Shown here one piece after another: positions 11,757 to 23,800 of a stretch of 64,000 bases of DNA (position 1 is its first letter; every line of letters starts with the position of its first letter). Below the pieces are notes generated by a model. The model had not been told where the DNA came from and ran no database searches. It saw nothing but the letters and a program-made list of their open reading frames with translations. Origin of the DNA: Chionis minor (lineage: Eukaryota > Chordata > Aves > Charadriiformes > Chionididae); contig VZSF01017903.1 in NCBI GenBank assembly GCA_013398295.1, positions 2,112,980 through 2,176,979 on the forward strand. The letters are read 5' to 3'. A program made the position numbers and the translations under genes.

Positions 11757-11924
11757 ATTGAAGCAGTCCTGGAAGAGATTGCTCGAGAAGTCTGTGGAGT
11801 CTTCAGTGCTGGAAGCCATACAAATGTCTGTCAGGAATGACATGTACAGTTGATTTAGCCTTGGACATGGGAAAGACTGGATGGCCTTCTGAAGTCCCTT
11901 CCAATCCCATGACTCTATGATTCA
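11757..11924 (+). repeat. CR1 LINE 3'-end fragment
   Basis: The 3' part reads GGATGGCCTTCTGAAGTCCC, then TTCCAATCCCATGACTCTATGATTC. This matches the end of avian CR1 (the GGACTnGATGATCTT...GGTCCCTTCCAACC region followed by ATTCTATG octamers). The left part (TGGAAGAGATTGCTCGAGAAG, TCTGTGGAGTCTTCAGTGCTGGA) fits the preceding CR1 block that encodes the end of ORF2. It is strongly 5'-truncated, as most avian CR1 copies are. Confidence 0.85.
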
Positions 11925-11929
11925 TCTGA

Positions 11930-13010
11930 CAATTGATGTTAAATTTGGACTACAATATAAGACTTTCACATGCTGGATATGGGCCAGCAAGACAACTATT
12001 ATTCTGTAGAGAACACTATAAATCTGAACAGAAACAACTGTTATAAGGTTAAAAAAAAAAAATCAGCCCATGAAAATGACAACAATATCAATATATAAAT
12101 CATTAACATTGCAGAAGGAGGGAGACAGAAGGAATCTGGTTTAATCTCACTTAAGCACAAGTTTGCACATCACAGCCAAATGTCCATTTCTGATAACAAG
12201 TGAACACAGCTTTCATTTGAGACTGCAGAGTGGGACATGCAGGCAAAGAAATCAAACCTTTAAAGACATTTCCATTTTCAAGCGTAGGGAACTGTCCTGT
12301 TACATTCAAATACCTTACTGCATAAAAAAGTTCTTTTACATACTTTTTACTGGGTTTGTAAATTAGAGAATTGCAGTAAATTACTTAGAGCACATCACTT
12401 TTGATCAGCTATGTTCTACAAACCCACACAATGTGTTCTTGAAGCTATCAGCTTAAAAGTGTATGTAAAAGAAGATTCAAATGTGAAACAGTGGTTTGGA
12501 GCCTCTTCACATTTCAGTGGGGCTGGTTCAAACAGAAGAAGGGTTGGACTCAATTTGAGATCCAAGTCTGTCCTGACTGCCCTGCTTCCAGCTGGGAGAC
12601 AAACACAAGAAGGGCCTGTTTTCCTTCTGCACGGAAACCAAGTAGAATGGCACTTCTTATGAAATTTGGGCCCCATCCAATCCTCAGCCCTTCTTTACGC
12701 AGTGTATCTATTTAATGAACATAACAACATTTACTTTATCAGCAGGGAAAATAGTGGTAGGAATAATAAAATCTTCCCATCATGTCCACAAAGCAAAAGT
12801 TTTCCTTATCCCCTTTTAAAAGGCTAAAATTGAGCAAGGCATAGGACTGCAATGCTCTTGTGAAGATGTTCTATAGAGGCTTGGTCCTGTCAGTCACATC
12901 AACTTGTCTGTCACAGTGGGAGTAACTGGCCCAGCTGTCCTCACGGCCAGTGAAAGATGGGAGGTGAATACTATTTCATGTCATGGCCAGGTAGAGATGA
13001 TCAAGGACAG
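11930..13010. other. Intron sequence with no gene seen
   Basis: Open frames overlap on both strands at 12411-12715, but there is no domain, start context or splice pattern to support a gene. They look like mutual shadows in a slightly GC-richer patch. Confidence 0.5.
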
Positions 13011-13012
13011 AA

Positions 13013-13100
13013 CAGAGAAAAAAATAAAAGGAAGAATTGAGATTAAAAGCAAAAAAAGATAAAAAGAAGGAAAAAGAAATCAACAAGAGATTAAAAGGAC
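13013..13100 (+). repeat. Purine-rich (GA/A) low-complexity tract
   Basis: About 90 bases are nearly all A and G (AAAAATAAAAGGAAGAATTG, AAAAAGAAGGAAAAAGAAA). It is a simple degenerate polypurine tract with no coding sign. Confidence 0.75.
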
Positions 13101-13109
13101 CATTCTGAG

Positions 13110-15880
13110 GATGCAAAAAGGCACTGAGGAGTGGGGAAGAGTACGGTCACACAGGCAGAGGGAATATAACAATGAACATAAGACGAAGGCTGTCAAAGGC
13201 CAACCAATATTCAGCTGTAGTAGCAGTATGGTTGAGAATCATGATAGCCCTGTTGTTGAATACTACAGCTTTAATTAAATGAACTTTGGGACATTTTCTT
13301 TGTCATAATCTTTCTCCCCTTATATAAGAACAGGCAAATAATCCAAGAATGACTGAGATTCATAAGAACCTCTTTTGACTGACTTTCACCCACAAAGTTG
13401 ATTGTTGAAGAGTCATTCACCTCCAACCCCTTCCGTCTCCCCCCCCCTCCTTATTTAAGCTTTGTTATTTGCAAAATGTGTTATATTTCTTCCCACCCAA
13501 ATGCCTCAGTCCGTCTAGTTGCCAGTCTAGGGCAATTCTTTATACGAGATCCCAACAACTGCTCTGAATGCCAATACTGAAAATGAGCAGGTCAGAAAAA
13601 CACCAATTATCCAAGTGTTTACACAGATGTGAATAAAAGTGTGCAACATTGATATTAGAAACAGAGAAATGCATTCTTCATTTTTAGATAAAGCATTACA
13701 TAACATTTTAAAAAATATGAAAACAGCTAGTTCTTCAAGTGCTGCTGACACTTCAGATCCCATTACCTTTTGTATATCTGTTGCATACACAAAAATTGTT
13801 CATGTTTTCTCCATTCTCTTTTCAGTTCCTTTTGGATGCAGTTCCTGCCAGAGATTTCTTCTTTAGTGACAAATTAGGAGAATCATCCCTCTCCTCCCCT
13901 TAAATTAGCTCACCACACACTGAGATATTTAGACCTCTTAACAGATCAGCACATCGAAGCCTTAATTGAAATTAAATTTTGATCTCTCTGTCAAATTTAT
14001 TTTGACAACCAATTTCAGCCATGGCGGACAGAGGGCAGAACCCAGCCAATTTCTGTATTTTGCTTCAGGTCACACATTTTATTCCATGAGTAGTATAGCT
14101 GAGGTGAGCAACAGACAAAATAATGTTGTGTCACTTCAATTTTGCTGAAGTCAGTAGAAAGACTGCCAGTGCCTTTACTGAGGCCTCAATATGCAACCAG
14201 GTCCAAGGTAAGTCCTTCATTTCCAAGCACTTGCCAGGAGACTTCTGTGCACTCAGTATAGAGCTCTGCAGGCTCTGAAAACCAGTTTAGAACTGGGTGC
14301 ACTTTTAAATTCTGCAGAGAAGCTCTAAACCAGATGTACCTTGGGATATCATTTATCAATTTAAAAAGTAACAGTATGCCTCAGTTCTAGAAGATGTCCA
14401 TGAACAAAAGGGTCTTTATTAACTCGGAAATAACAAAAAAAAAAAAAGGAAACCTGATCTTTGATTAGTATCAATGGGATTAAAAAGTTCAAAGAATTTT
14501 GTAAAGCTTGGGGAGGAGGTGTTGAGAAAATATCAATAAAATCCACACCATTTTCTCCTTAAGCAGAGTCTCTTTTCCTATATCAAGAATAACCCAAAAG
14601 TTACCCTGTGAAATTGTCACAGAAAGTGTCAAAGTGGAAAGACAGTTCTGCAAACCACAAAAATCCCTTTTAGACAAAAAAATTTCCATGACATGAACCT
14701 AAAAACCAGCACTGAGGGGGTAAGTGAAGGATAGCAAACTGCTTTTCCCAGTGGACCCATGGATACAGCATAGACATGACTCTGGTAAAGGGCAGTTTGG
14801 CCAGTTGCACAAGCAGATTTCATTTTCTCATGGAGATTATTCAAGCAGTGTTTTTCCAATAAAAGACAATTATAAGGATAATCTATATCTGGAACCAGTA
14901 AATAGGGAGTAGGAATAATTGCCCTGAAAACTGCAAAGGTACACAAACAGAAAGTTCATCTATTGTCTTGCTGAGGAAATTCTTGGAATATTTACACCTC
15001 ATGTGACACATATCCAAGTCTGCTGATCATGGAATGCTTAGGCTTCAGTTATAAAAGATGCCTCCAAAAATCACATGCAAAAATAACTATTGTTGAAAAA
15101 AATGTTGTGAGCCCAAGCACTCATGATGAGAAACCATGCACTTAAGTACCCAGCTATTTCAAGAAAAAGAAAAAAGGCAACTACATCTAAAGACATCAGA
15201 ATAAGGAAATTTTTTTTACCATCAGGTATAGTTACTGAGGAATCTAACTGCAAAGATAGAGGGGATAAAGATAAGGTAATTAATAAAAATAATACATATG
15301 AATATATATACTAGATACATGCACCACTAAACAAGTCCAAATCAATATAGCAATATTCTGGCAAGTATCAGCAAATCCTAAACCCTCAGTAACTACCTCT
15401 AGGATCCACAGCACAGAAAACGAAGGTGGCAGTAAAAGCACAAAGACCTTTCTACATGGCAAGGTAGAGGTCTGCAGTGGAATTCCTTCTATGCCACAGC
15501 ATCAGAGTTCGTATCACCCAGCTACAGCGGTGCATTGCCACACAGGCTCTGACAAACAGCATACAGATGTCACCTGTCACAGGCTACATCACAGGAAAAC
15601 TTCTATGCCTCAAATACTGGTCCTACTTTTCCTGTACCCTCAGCCTCTTCGCTACTATTTCCAATGGCCACGGATACCTTCCTTGCCAACATGTATCCAC
15701 ATTCCCCAGCTGAAAGAAGTGCTGCAAAATATTTGCTTATTAATCAAATCATGCATTCCCCTGTACTGCGGCTTAGCCTATTTTTCACAGTATCACACTG
15801 TTGGCTACTACAATGAAGCCAGAGCTGTGTTAGCTTTTAGACTTCGGGGTTTGTTTCTGGGTTTTGGTTTTCTGGTGAGT
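13110..15880. other. Intron sequence with no gene seen
   Basis: No recognised repeat family or exon. Several A-runs (for example near 14437) and short chance frames occur, including a 105-codon minus frame at 14629-14946 with no recognisable domain. Confidence 0.5.
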
Positions 15881-15881
15881 T

Positions 15882-15958
15882 GGGGTGTGTGTGTGTGTGT
15901 GTGTTTGTTTTGGTTGCTTTGTTTGGTTTGGTCTTGTGTTGTTCCACACACACACCCC
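15882..15958 (+). repeat. (GT)10 microsatellite paired with a downstream CA tract (inverted repeat)
   Basis: Ten GT units run from 15885 to 15904. At 15945-15955 a CA tract follows. GGGGTGTGTGTGTG (15882-15895) is the exact reverse complement of CACACACACACCCC (15945-15958), giving a 14-bp perfect stem with a T/G-rich loop of about 49 bases. Confidence 0.9.
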
Positions 15959-15964
15959 TCTCCA

Positions 15965-17800
15965 GCTAGATATCTCCCATGCATCTTTGCCACATCAGCT
16001 TCAAACCTGAGCTCTGAATGACTTTAGTGGAGACATAGAGCCAGTCCATATAAGAAGCAGGGCCCGGTTCTAGTACTGTCCTTGGGCTATGTGAAGTGCT
16101 GTCTTTCTTCAGTCCTTAAACAGCAGAAAACAAAGTGATTTGAGAAGTTCCAAGTTCCCCTGTTTGCCATCTTCTTCCCTTGCATTTCTTCATGGCAGTA
16201 TTCAATCTATTGGACTCTATTGAAAGGCTCATCTCCTGCTTCCTGAGGTTTTGTTTTGGTTTGTTTATGGGGGTTTTTGAGGGTACGAGTGTTTATTTTC
16301 AGTTTAGAGGGGTTTTTTTGCTCAACACCTTCTGGACTCCTCACATCACTGGTGAGGTTATCTACTGCTTCTTCCTGCCTCCTCTGTCCTCCCACAGCAA
16401 TGACACAATGTTCCAAAGACATCACTATTGGATGCATTTTAGCTGTCTGGGAGTACAGTCATGTATTCTACAAACACTGCTACTGATGACTGAAACAATA
16501 AATGCACGGCTTATGATGCACCAGACTACTTAAAATAAAAGGTAAAGCACAGAGGCCAGACAAGCACAGGTAACAAAAAAAAATGCTTTTATGATCACTA
16601 TTGCCATGTTTTCATAGGGGAGAGGAATCTCTTATGGTAACAAGCTAAGTTTTAAGCTGGTATAAATCAGTCTATTTTCATAGGGTCACAAAAGTGAACT
16701 AGTTTACGCTGGCTAGGGATCTGGTAGCACATCTTTCTGTAAAAGTTCTGGCAGCTCAGTGTAAACCCATTAATCATGAACTATAGCAGTACAGTTCTGT
16801 GAGACCTGCAATCACAACGACCCCGCATTATTTATTTTATTTCTTATCTGGCAGGAAAAAACAGCCTCCAGGAATCTGCCTGGTGAAGTACAGGACAATG
16901 GATGATTTCTGCCTCTGAGGCAACAGCCTCATACTTGGAATGACTAGGTTATCTGAAACCAGAGGTAGAGTAGCTAGCAAGAGTTTTCTTCGTTATACTC
17001 AATAGCATGGTCCTGTTTTCAGAGTGCAGATATTTCAAAGCATCTTTTTCATTGCTTTGATAGATAACCTTTAAACAGAGCAATCCAGGCAAATTCCACA
17101 CAAGATCTAGTAATTTGAAGAGAGGACAGGGAGCCCATACTTCCAGATTCTGTTTCTGATCTTGATTCCCTCTCAGTCTGTGATCCTTTCCTGCCTCCAT
17201 TCTCTCAGTGCATCTCTTAGTTGGTACAAGAATGCTATTGACCTCAGAGATTGTTATGAGAGTTGGTTTTTTAAGAGTACATTTGACAACTCTGGATCAA
17301 AACCCTGCTGCAAGAAATCAGTAGGGCCTGAGTCTGTGGGTTTTAATCATCTTTACTATTTGCACAATAAGCGTCATCCATGTCAACTTAATATGATCAG
17401 GAATGACAGCCAAACAATTTCTACATAAGAAGCACTTAGCAAGCAGCTGTTTAGAAATACAGACTACAAAATAGATTATAGAAATTATGCAAGCTATCAT
17501 GAGGTGCCTCTTGCATCTTTGTGCTTTGTCATCAAAGCAAACACCAAAATTCACTCTGAAGCTTTAAATTGTGTGGCCAGATGCAGTTTTGCATTGAGGA
17601 AATTTCAGTCCAAGTGGTTCGAGGCAGCATTGTTGCTTATGCATGGTTGTACAGCATACATTGGAATGATTGTCACCCCACAAGTGACAAAGAAAACAGC
17701 TTTTCTAGGATCCTAAAAGAAGACATTATACAGTATGTTCAGCAAAGCCTCAGTATTTCTAACACACACAGAGTCATGAACACAAAGAAAAATAATTCCC
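15965..17800. other. Intron sequence with no gene seen
   Basis: Contains T/G-rich stretches (16235-16320) and chance frames at 16180-16533 (+). Nothing is recognisable as an exon or repeat family. Confidence 0.5.
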
Positions 17801-17805
17801 TTCTT

Positions 17806-17858
17806 GAGGAGTCAGGAAAAAAGGAGAAAAAAGAAAAAAAAAGAAATAAAAGCAAGGG
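17806..17858 (+). repeat. Polypurine tract
   Basis: A run of A and G (AGGAGTCAGGAAAAAAGGAG and onward) with almost no pyrimidines. Low complexity only; the open frame through it gives a Lys/Glu-rich artefact. Confidence 0.75.
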
Positions 17859-17869
17859 CAATTCCTACA

Positions 17870-20800
17870 GTCAGGACAGACACCAAGAAGACTTATTACT
17901 GCCCTATTTCTATTTTTAAGTTTTTAATAAGGAATAACAGCAAGAACAAATAACAGGATGCAGCAGAATTCCAAATAAGAATTGGTATGTTGGTTTAACA
18001 GAGAAGAGCAGCTTTTCCTAGCACTATTATGTAAGTCCATGAGATATCTGAAAGCATTATTAATGACTTACTACAAAGAGGTAGTTGCTCCTGTGCTGGA
18101 AAAGACAGACACTATCTGGATTTATTGACGTTATGTATGAAAAGATCTCAGAGAAAATGTGAAGTACATCAATTTTTACAGATTTTTGATATCACAATTG
18201 GAAATCATTAGAACAAAACTTGAATAAAGAAGAAAATTGCCCAATTTGAAATGGTTTCTTGTAAGTCTAAAACTTAGGCCAATTTCCCAAGGTGGGCAAA
18301 CATTTCAGCTACCATTGCCATCCCTAATCACAGCAACTTTTTCCTTCCAGTATTGGCTTTTCTCTGAATTTGAAACCCAAGCTTAATGCAAACCCACATC
18401 AAGCAGAAATGGGATAAAACGGATCCATGCTGAGCCTGTATGGGTAAAGCTGCAGAGATTCTTGCTGCTGTAGTCATAATAATAATTTTTCAGCTGAAAA
18501 ACTACTGGTCCAATTCAGCAAGTGACTGCTTTGCTCCTGTGCCACACAAAGCCACAGAAATATGAAGGTAGCCTTCTAGTTTTTTTTAACATATATTAGC
18601 TGGGACACAGCAGCATAGAATCTTAGAAGCTTGTAAAATGAATTAAGCAGACAAATGCACTGTATTTGTTTTCAGTTCAACAGGAGGCTCTAATATTGAA
18701 TACATATGAAGGAAGAGACATGCTAAATTGAACGAGCCTGGAGGCTTAAAGTGATATTAATTCCACTTGCATTCAACCATGTGGATCCAATGATCAAAGG
18801 GATTTGAAACCAAGAAGGGAATAATGGAAATATCAACACTCAGCAATACTCCGTCGCCTCAGGGCGGCACGGGACAGTAACAGATGTCAGGAGAGCAGCG
18901 GGGCTATCTCTTCTCACATCGAAAGGAGACAGGAACTACAGTCACACTGGATTTTCATGCACCAACCTCAAATCTTCATGACACTTATGAAAAGGTGCCA
19001 ATTGCACTTCCACCCTTCAGCTTTATAACTTTAGAAACTTTCTATAGAAAGCACCAGTAATGATGGCGAGTTCCTCTTAGCATGACTTTGAAAAGATGAG
19101 AGAAGAGCACCATTCTAGTGACTGAAAATTAGCAGGTAAGTCTTTGAAAAGACCAGACGCAGACCTGTTGAATAAGCAAGTGTTTATTTGAGCAAAAGCA
19201 CTTGCCACAGGAGAGCAAATCTTTGTTTTAAGCTGTTTAAAAAAGCCTTCTCAGATCCAGCATATACATCTTGCATTATCCAGAAGTGATAATGAGCTAA
19301 ACTAGAAACAATAGCTGATTTTTAAAAAATTAAAAACAAACAAAATAATCAAGATTCAGAGCAACTTTTTGCCAGAAAGTTCCTCCACTAGCACACAAGA
19401 AATCTGCAATTATTCATTATTGCATGTTACTATGCTAGCAGTTAGTTTTCTGTCCCGAGGGTGTTATCCTTCCTATATGGTAGAGCAGAAAAAGAAAAAA
19501 AAAATAGAAATTTGGTGCTCAAAGATATTCCAAACATTGCTTTTCCAAACTAAAATAAGGATAGAGACTATAGAAAACAACTGTTGTTTTGGTTTGGGGT
19601 TTCTTTTGTTTGTTTTTTTTCCCCAGATCACAGAAAGATAACAATACAAGGGTAACTGCTGTGCAAAGCCCGGTCAAATAAAGTAATATTTTTAAAAGTC
19701 AATATTATTCCTCTTTAAATACTAAGTCCTTGAAACAGCAGATTTGCAGAGTTCTCCAACCCATGCTGTTTTCCTGAGAGAAAGTGAAGTAACTCCATTG
19801 GTATTGACGGAGTTAATCTAGATTTATAACACCATAAAGAAATCTTAACTGACCAGGTACATATATGTGTTCTTGCTTTCTTCCTGACCTACATTTCTTC
19901 TATATATGGGGGGGGAGAAGAATCACAGGAAAACATTTTAGGCAAGAACATAACTTCCTTGTAGATAGCAGGTGCTATTCACAATATCAAATTAATAAGA
20001 CAAACTAAGAGACTACCCAGTTGGAAGACTAAGGGGATTTAGGGCACCTGTAATTACCCACCTACTTTAGTTTGATACTAAGTAGAAGCTGAGGCTGCTA
20101 GTCGTGAAGTGACACGCTGCCGAATTATTGAAGATTACCAACCACTTGTGTCATAGATTTTACTCTTTGCTTTGCTTGCCAGTAACATAATGTAAGATTT
20201 CACATATGGACTCACTGACAGATGACCATGACAGATGATCTAGTGACGTTTGCTTTCCAAGAAGAGTGTTAGAAAAGACAGGTTTTCTATATCATTTTAT
20301 AAAGTATGAATTTTTGGTAGTAGTCTGTCTTGCAGCAGATATGCTTCAGTGTTCTCTACTTGCTGCAATGACCCAAGCACTGATGGTTTCATGCCCAACT
20401 ACATTGTACTGCTACAAGACAGACCACAGGTAGCAAAGCTGAAGTGAAGACTCCAGACCTGTAATGATCTCTTCCAAAGGGCTGCCCAGCTTTCTGACAG
20501 AGCAGAGCTAGACAACACCAGTTCCTTAAAGCTCAGAAGGCAATTACTTATTTTTGAGGAGGAAACAAATCACCCTGTAGCTATAAGGAGTCAAAGTCAA
20601 ATCTCATCCACAGGCCACTTTCTCTGGCAGTCCTGATCATCACCTGCTCAGCTTGCTAAGGTTTGTCAGAGATTGCCCTGTAAGCCTTTGTGCATAGCAC
20701 TAAATGACAAAGTTTGCACAGAAGGAGTTTTATCTAATCTCAATATGATTGCACTTCTGAATCAAACTAATCATGAAAGTAAGTTTTCACAGTATTATGT

Positions 20801-23800
20801 CCTAAATTGTTCTCTACATTCTTGTAGAAAGACAGATCAGCTGAAGGCTGGTATATTAAAGTTTTTGTAATTACACACCAGGCCTTAATTCTGTCAAGGA
20901 ACAGATCTGATATTGCCAAGGGCTGTGAGTTTAAAACAAGTAGTCAAAATTGATCATGTAATGAATAGCTTACTACTTAGCTGTAGTATTTAACCTACCA
21001 CAACTTAACATTGGGTTAATACCTCACATTCAAGTTACTTTGAGCTGAATGGGAAGGTTCCCCTGATTTAACAGGCTTTTGGTCATGCCTTTTGGCAAAC
21101 TTCATCAGTTATACTCTTTCAGAGGCTCGTGTGCAAGACATCCATCCACAGAAATGGAAAGTATTCTTGCAGTAACTGGAGATTTTTGGAAGAGTATTTG
21201 ATGAAACACTTTTGTGTGTTTGTTTTGTTTTTAAAGTAGCAACTGTTTTAGAGGACTAGGGGATTTGGATTTTGTTGTTCTAAAACATTTAAGTTCTTTG
21301 TCTTTCTACCCTAAGCTTTAAAAAAGTGCTAGCAATAGCTTCTCTGATGTCTTGGTGCATTTTTAAAATATTTTAAATTTATTTTTGGAAGCTCCTGTGG
21401 TACCTTATAAATCTCCCAGAGAGTAGAAAAGGATTTTTGTGGGCTTTCTTTTTGCCAGATTTCCCCTCGCTATGTGTATTTTAACTACTCCTTTCTTTAG
21501 ACTGAAGCACTGCCTATGTTTTAACCCCTCTTACGCAGAGCTGCTGTATCTTCTGCATTGAAGATTCAAATCACCAGAGCCCAAAATGGTCTGTTAGAGG
21601 CAATCAGCTTCCATGTCATTAAATAACTGTTAGATGTCCTTACATTCCAACAAGTTAAGGATTGTCAGTGTGCAAAATAAACTAACAAGTTCCTCATAAA
21701 GACATGTAGCTTCATGAAAAAAGGTGAATGACGCAAAAATATAGATAAATGACTATTTACAGGTTTCTAGCTTCTACAAGCTGTCTGTGCTGTTACAAAA
21801 TTACTTCTTTCCCTGTTCTTTGAAAACCACCAAGTTGATTTTAAAGTGTAAACTACTGTAGATTTTTTTTATATAACCTTAAATCACGGGGGAAGAAAAA
21901 CAGTGGGAGATTTGAATTGTTAGTTCAATAAAAGGAACAGGTAAATGCAAACCATATAAAGCATACCAGTGTGCCTTCTAGTTTGCAAATACCAGCCATT
22001 TTTCCCTAACTGCTAATCCTGGTAAATGCCAGCCCCTTTCTTTAAGGACTTTGTTGCTGCACAGCCTTGTGCGTACATAAAGCTCTTCGTGAATTTGGTG
22101 AGTTCATTTAGATAGGTAATATTAACTATGCACACCTAGATGGACATAAAAATGAAGCAACAACCATGGAACAAGGACACAAAACCTTAGTACAGCTTTC
22201 AGTCAGGAGAAACGTGGTCCTGTGAAGTCTTCAGATGCAATATTACGGGCATCTGACAGAACTGAATACTTTGCAGGATTTTTGCATTTGAGATAAGCAA
22301 ACATTGAGGTAAACAAATGCTTTAATGGCAATGATTGATTCCGAACTTACAGGGCATGAAAAGCACCACTGTAATGCAGACTGGGGTAACTGCTGACAGG
22401 TTTAAGGCTCAAGAACAGACATCCAATAAAATCTAAGCATATAAACACGGCTGAGTAAGACATCTGCTCCAAGCTGCTCAGTTCATCCACAGGTTGAAAC
22501 TGGTTTGCATTGTTTACAAATAAATATAACAAATAATCAGGCATGTCTGTTCTTAGTTAAAACATTAGGGAAAAAAACCCTTCACAATGCCTCTTGCAGA
22601 AACACATCTGTTAACTTGAACTCTCCATCCCAAAGAGCTTAAGGAAACCTGTGCTTGCATATTATTTGGGTTTACCTTTCCTCTCTCTTCCTATTTCCTT
22701 TTCTGCTCTCACAGGTCACTATATTAGTTATGTTTTACAAGGAAACATGTTTTCTAGCAACAAAGAACATCATCATTTTGGCCATATGTTTGTCATTACA
22801 CCACAGGCTCAACAATCAAAAATTATTTAACGAGAAAAAGATTTTAGTGTTTTCAAAATACTTTGGAGACAAACTTATTCATCTATAAAGAAAACATACA
22901 ACTTGTTTGTACTACTACATATGTAGCATTCGAGACCAATGTGCTTAAAAGACCAAGCCTTTCTTTAAAGAAATCTGAGTAATATACTTAAAATGTGAGC
23001 TAGATTTACAGCTGCAAACTCTTCCCAGGACAAACAGTTTTCCTGTTAATGCATCTTCTGCAATCATCTGCTTTCTGTAGTGTGATTTTTCATACTGATC
23101 CCATTGAGAAGAGACCTAGCCATGGGATAGTGGCTTCTCTTGGGCTGAGTCAAGTGCAGTGCATTCAATTCTTGACTATTAAAAGTCAGATTTTAATTTA
23201 ATTGTTATGATTTATTTCACAGAGGTTACTAGCACAAAACCAATACAGAAAAGCTGCACATGTGAATGTCTTCCACTGTTTTGAAGGAGAACAATCAAAA
23301 TCAGCTTCAGAGCATTAATTCTCCATCCTAACAAATGGTTTAAATTCCAGGTTCAACCCAGCTTTCTGAACTGGACTGATTCCCCTAGATGTCCTAACTA
23401 TGCCTGCATATCAGCTGCTTCAGAGAAAGTCTATGATAAATCTCATTCACTGAGAAAGGATATTAGAAGAAAAAATAACGTGTATCAAATAACACCCCAA
23501 AAACACACAGGTAAATTTTATGCTAATAAAATTGTTCTGGAAACTGGTGTATTTTCAGTATTGAAGACTCTTGGTAACTGGCAGCGACAGTGACGGCACC
23601 TTACTGTGGTTAAGCTGGAGGTGTCTGCACTGTCAGCACCCAGACTACACCTTTAACCAGCTTTCTCTCTTCATGAGGGACCATGCATACAAGACAATTA
23701 GTAGGTGATGAAGACTTGTATATCCCTCTAAACCCCAAATCACAGGAATAAAGATGAAAAAAGATGGAGAAAACCCCATCCAAAAGACCCAGTTAAGCCA

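Noticed and set aside
12490..12570. Possible CR1 3' end (GGGTTGGACTCAATTTGAGA)
   Set aside because: One short block resembles the CR1 GGGTTGGACTCGATGAT motif, but neither flank continues the match.
15491..16021. 176-codon plus-strand frame, the longest in the window
   Set aside because: It runs through the GT/CA microsatellite and yields a low-complexity Val/Cys stretch. It has no family resemblance or promoter, so it is a chance frame.
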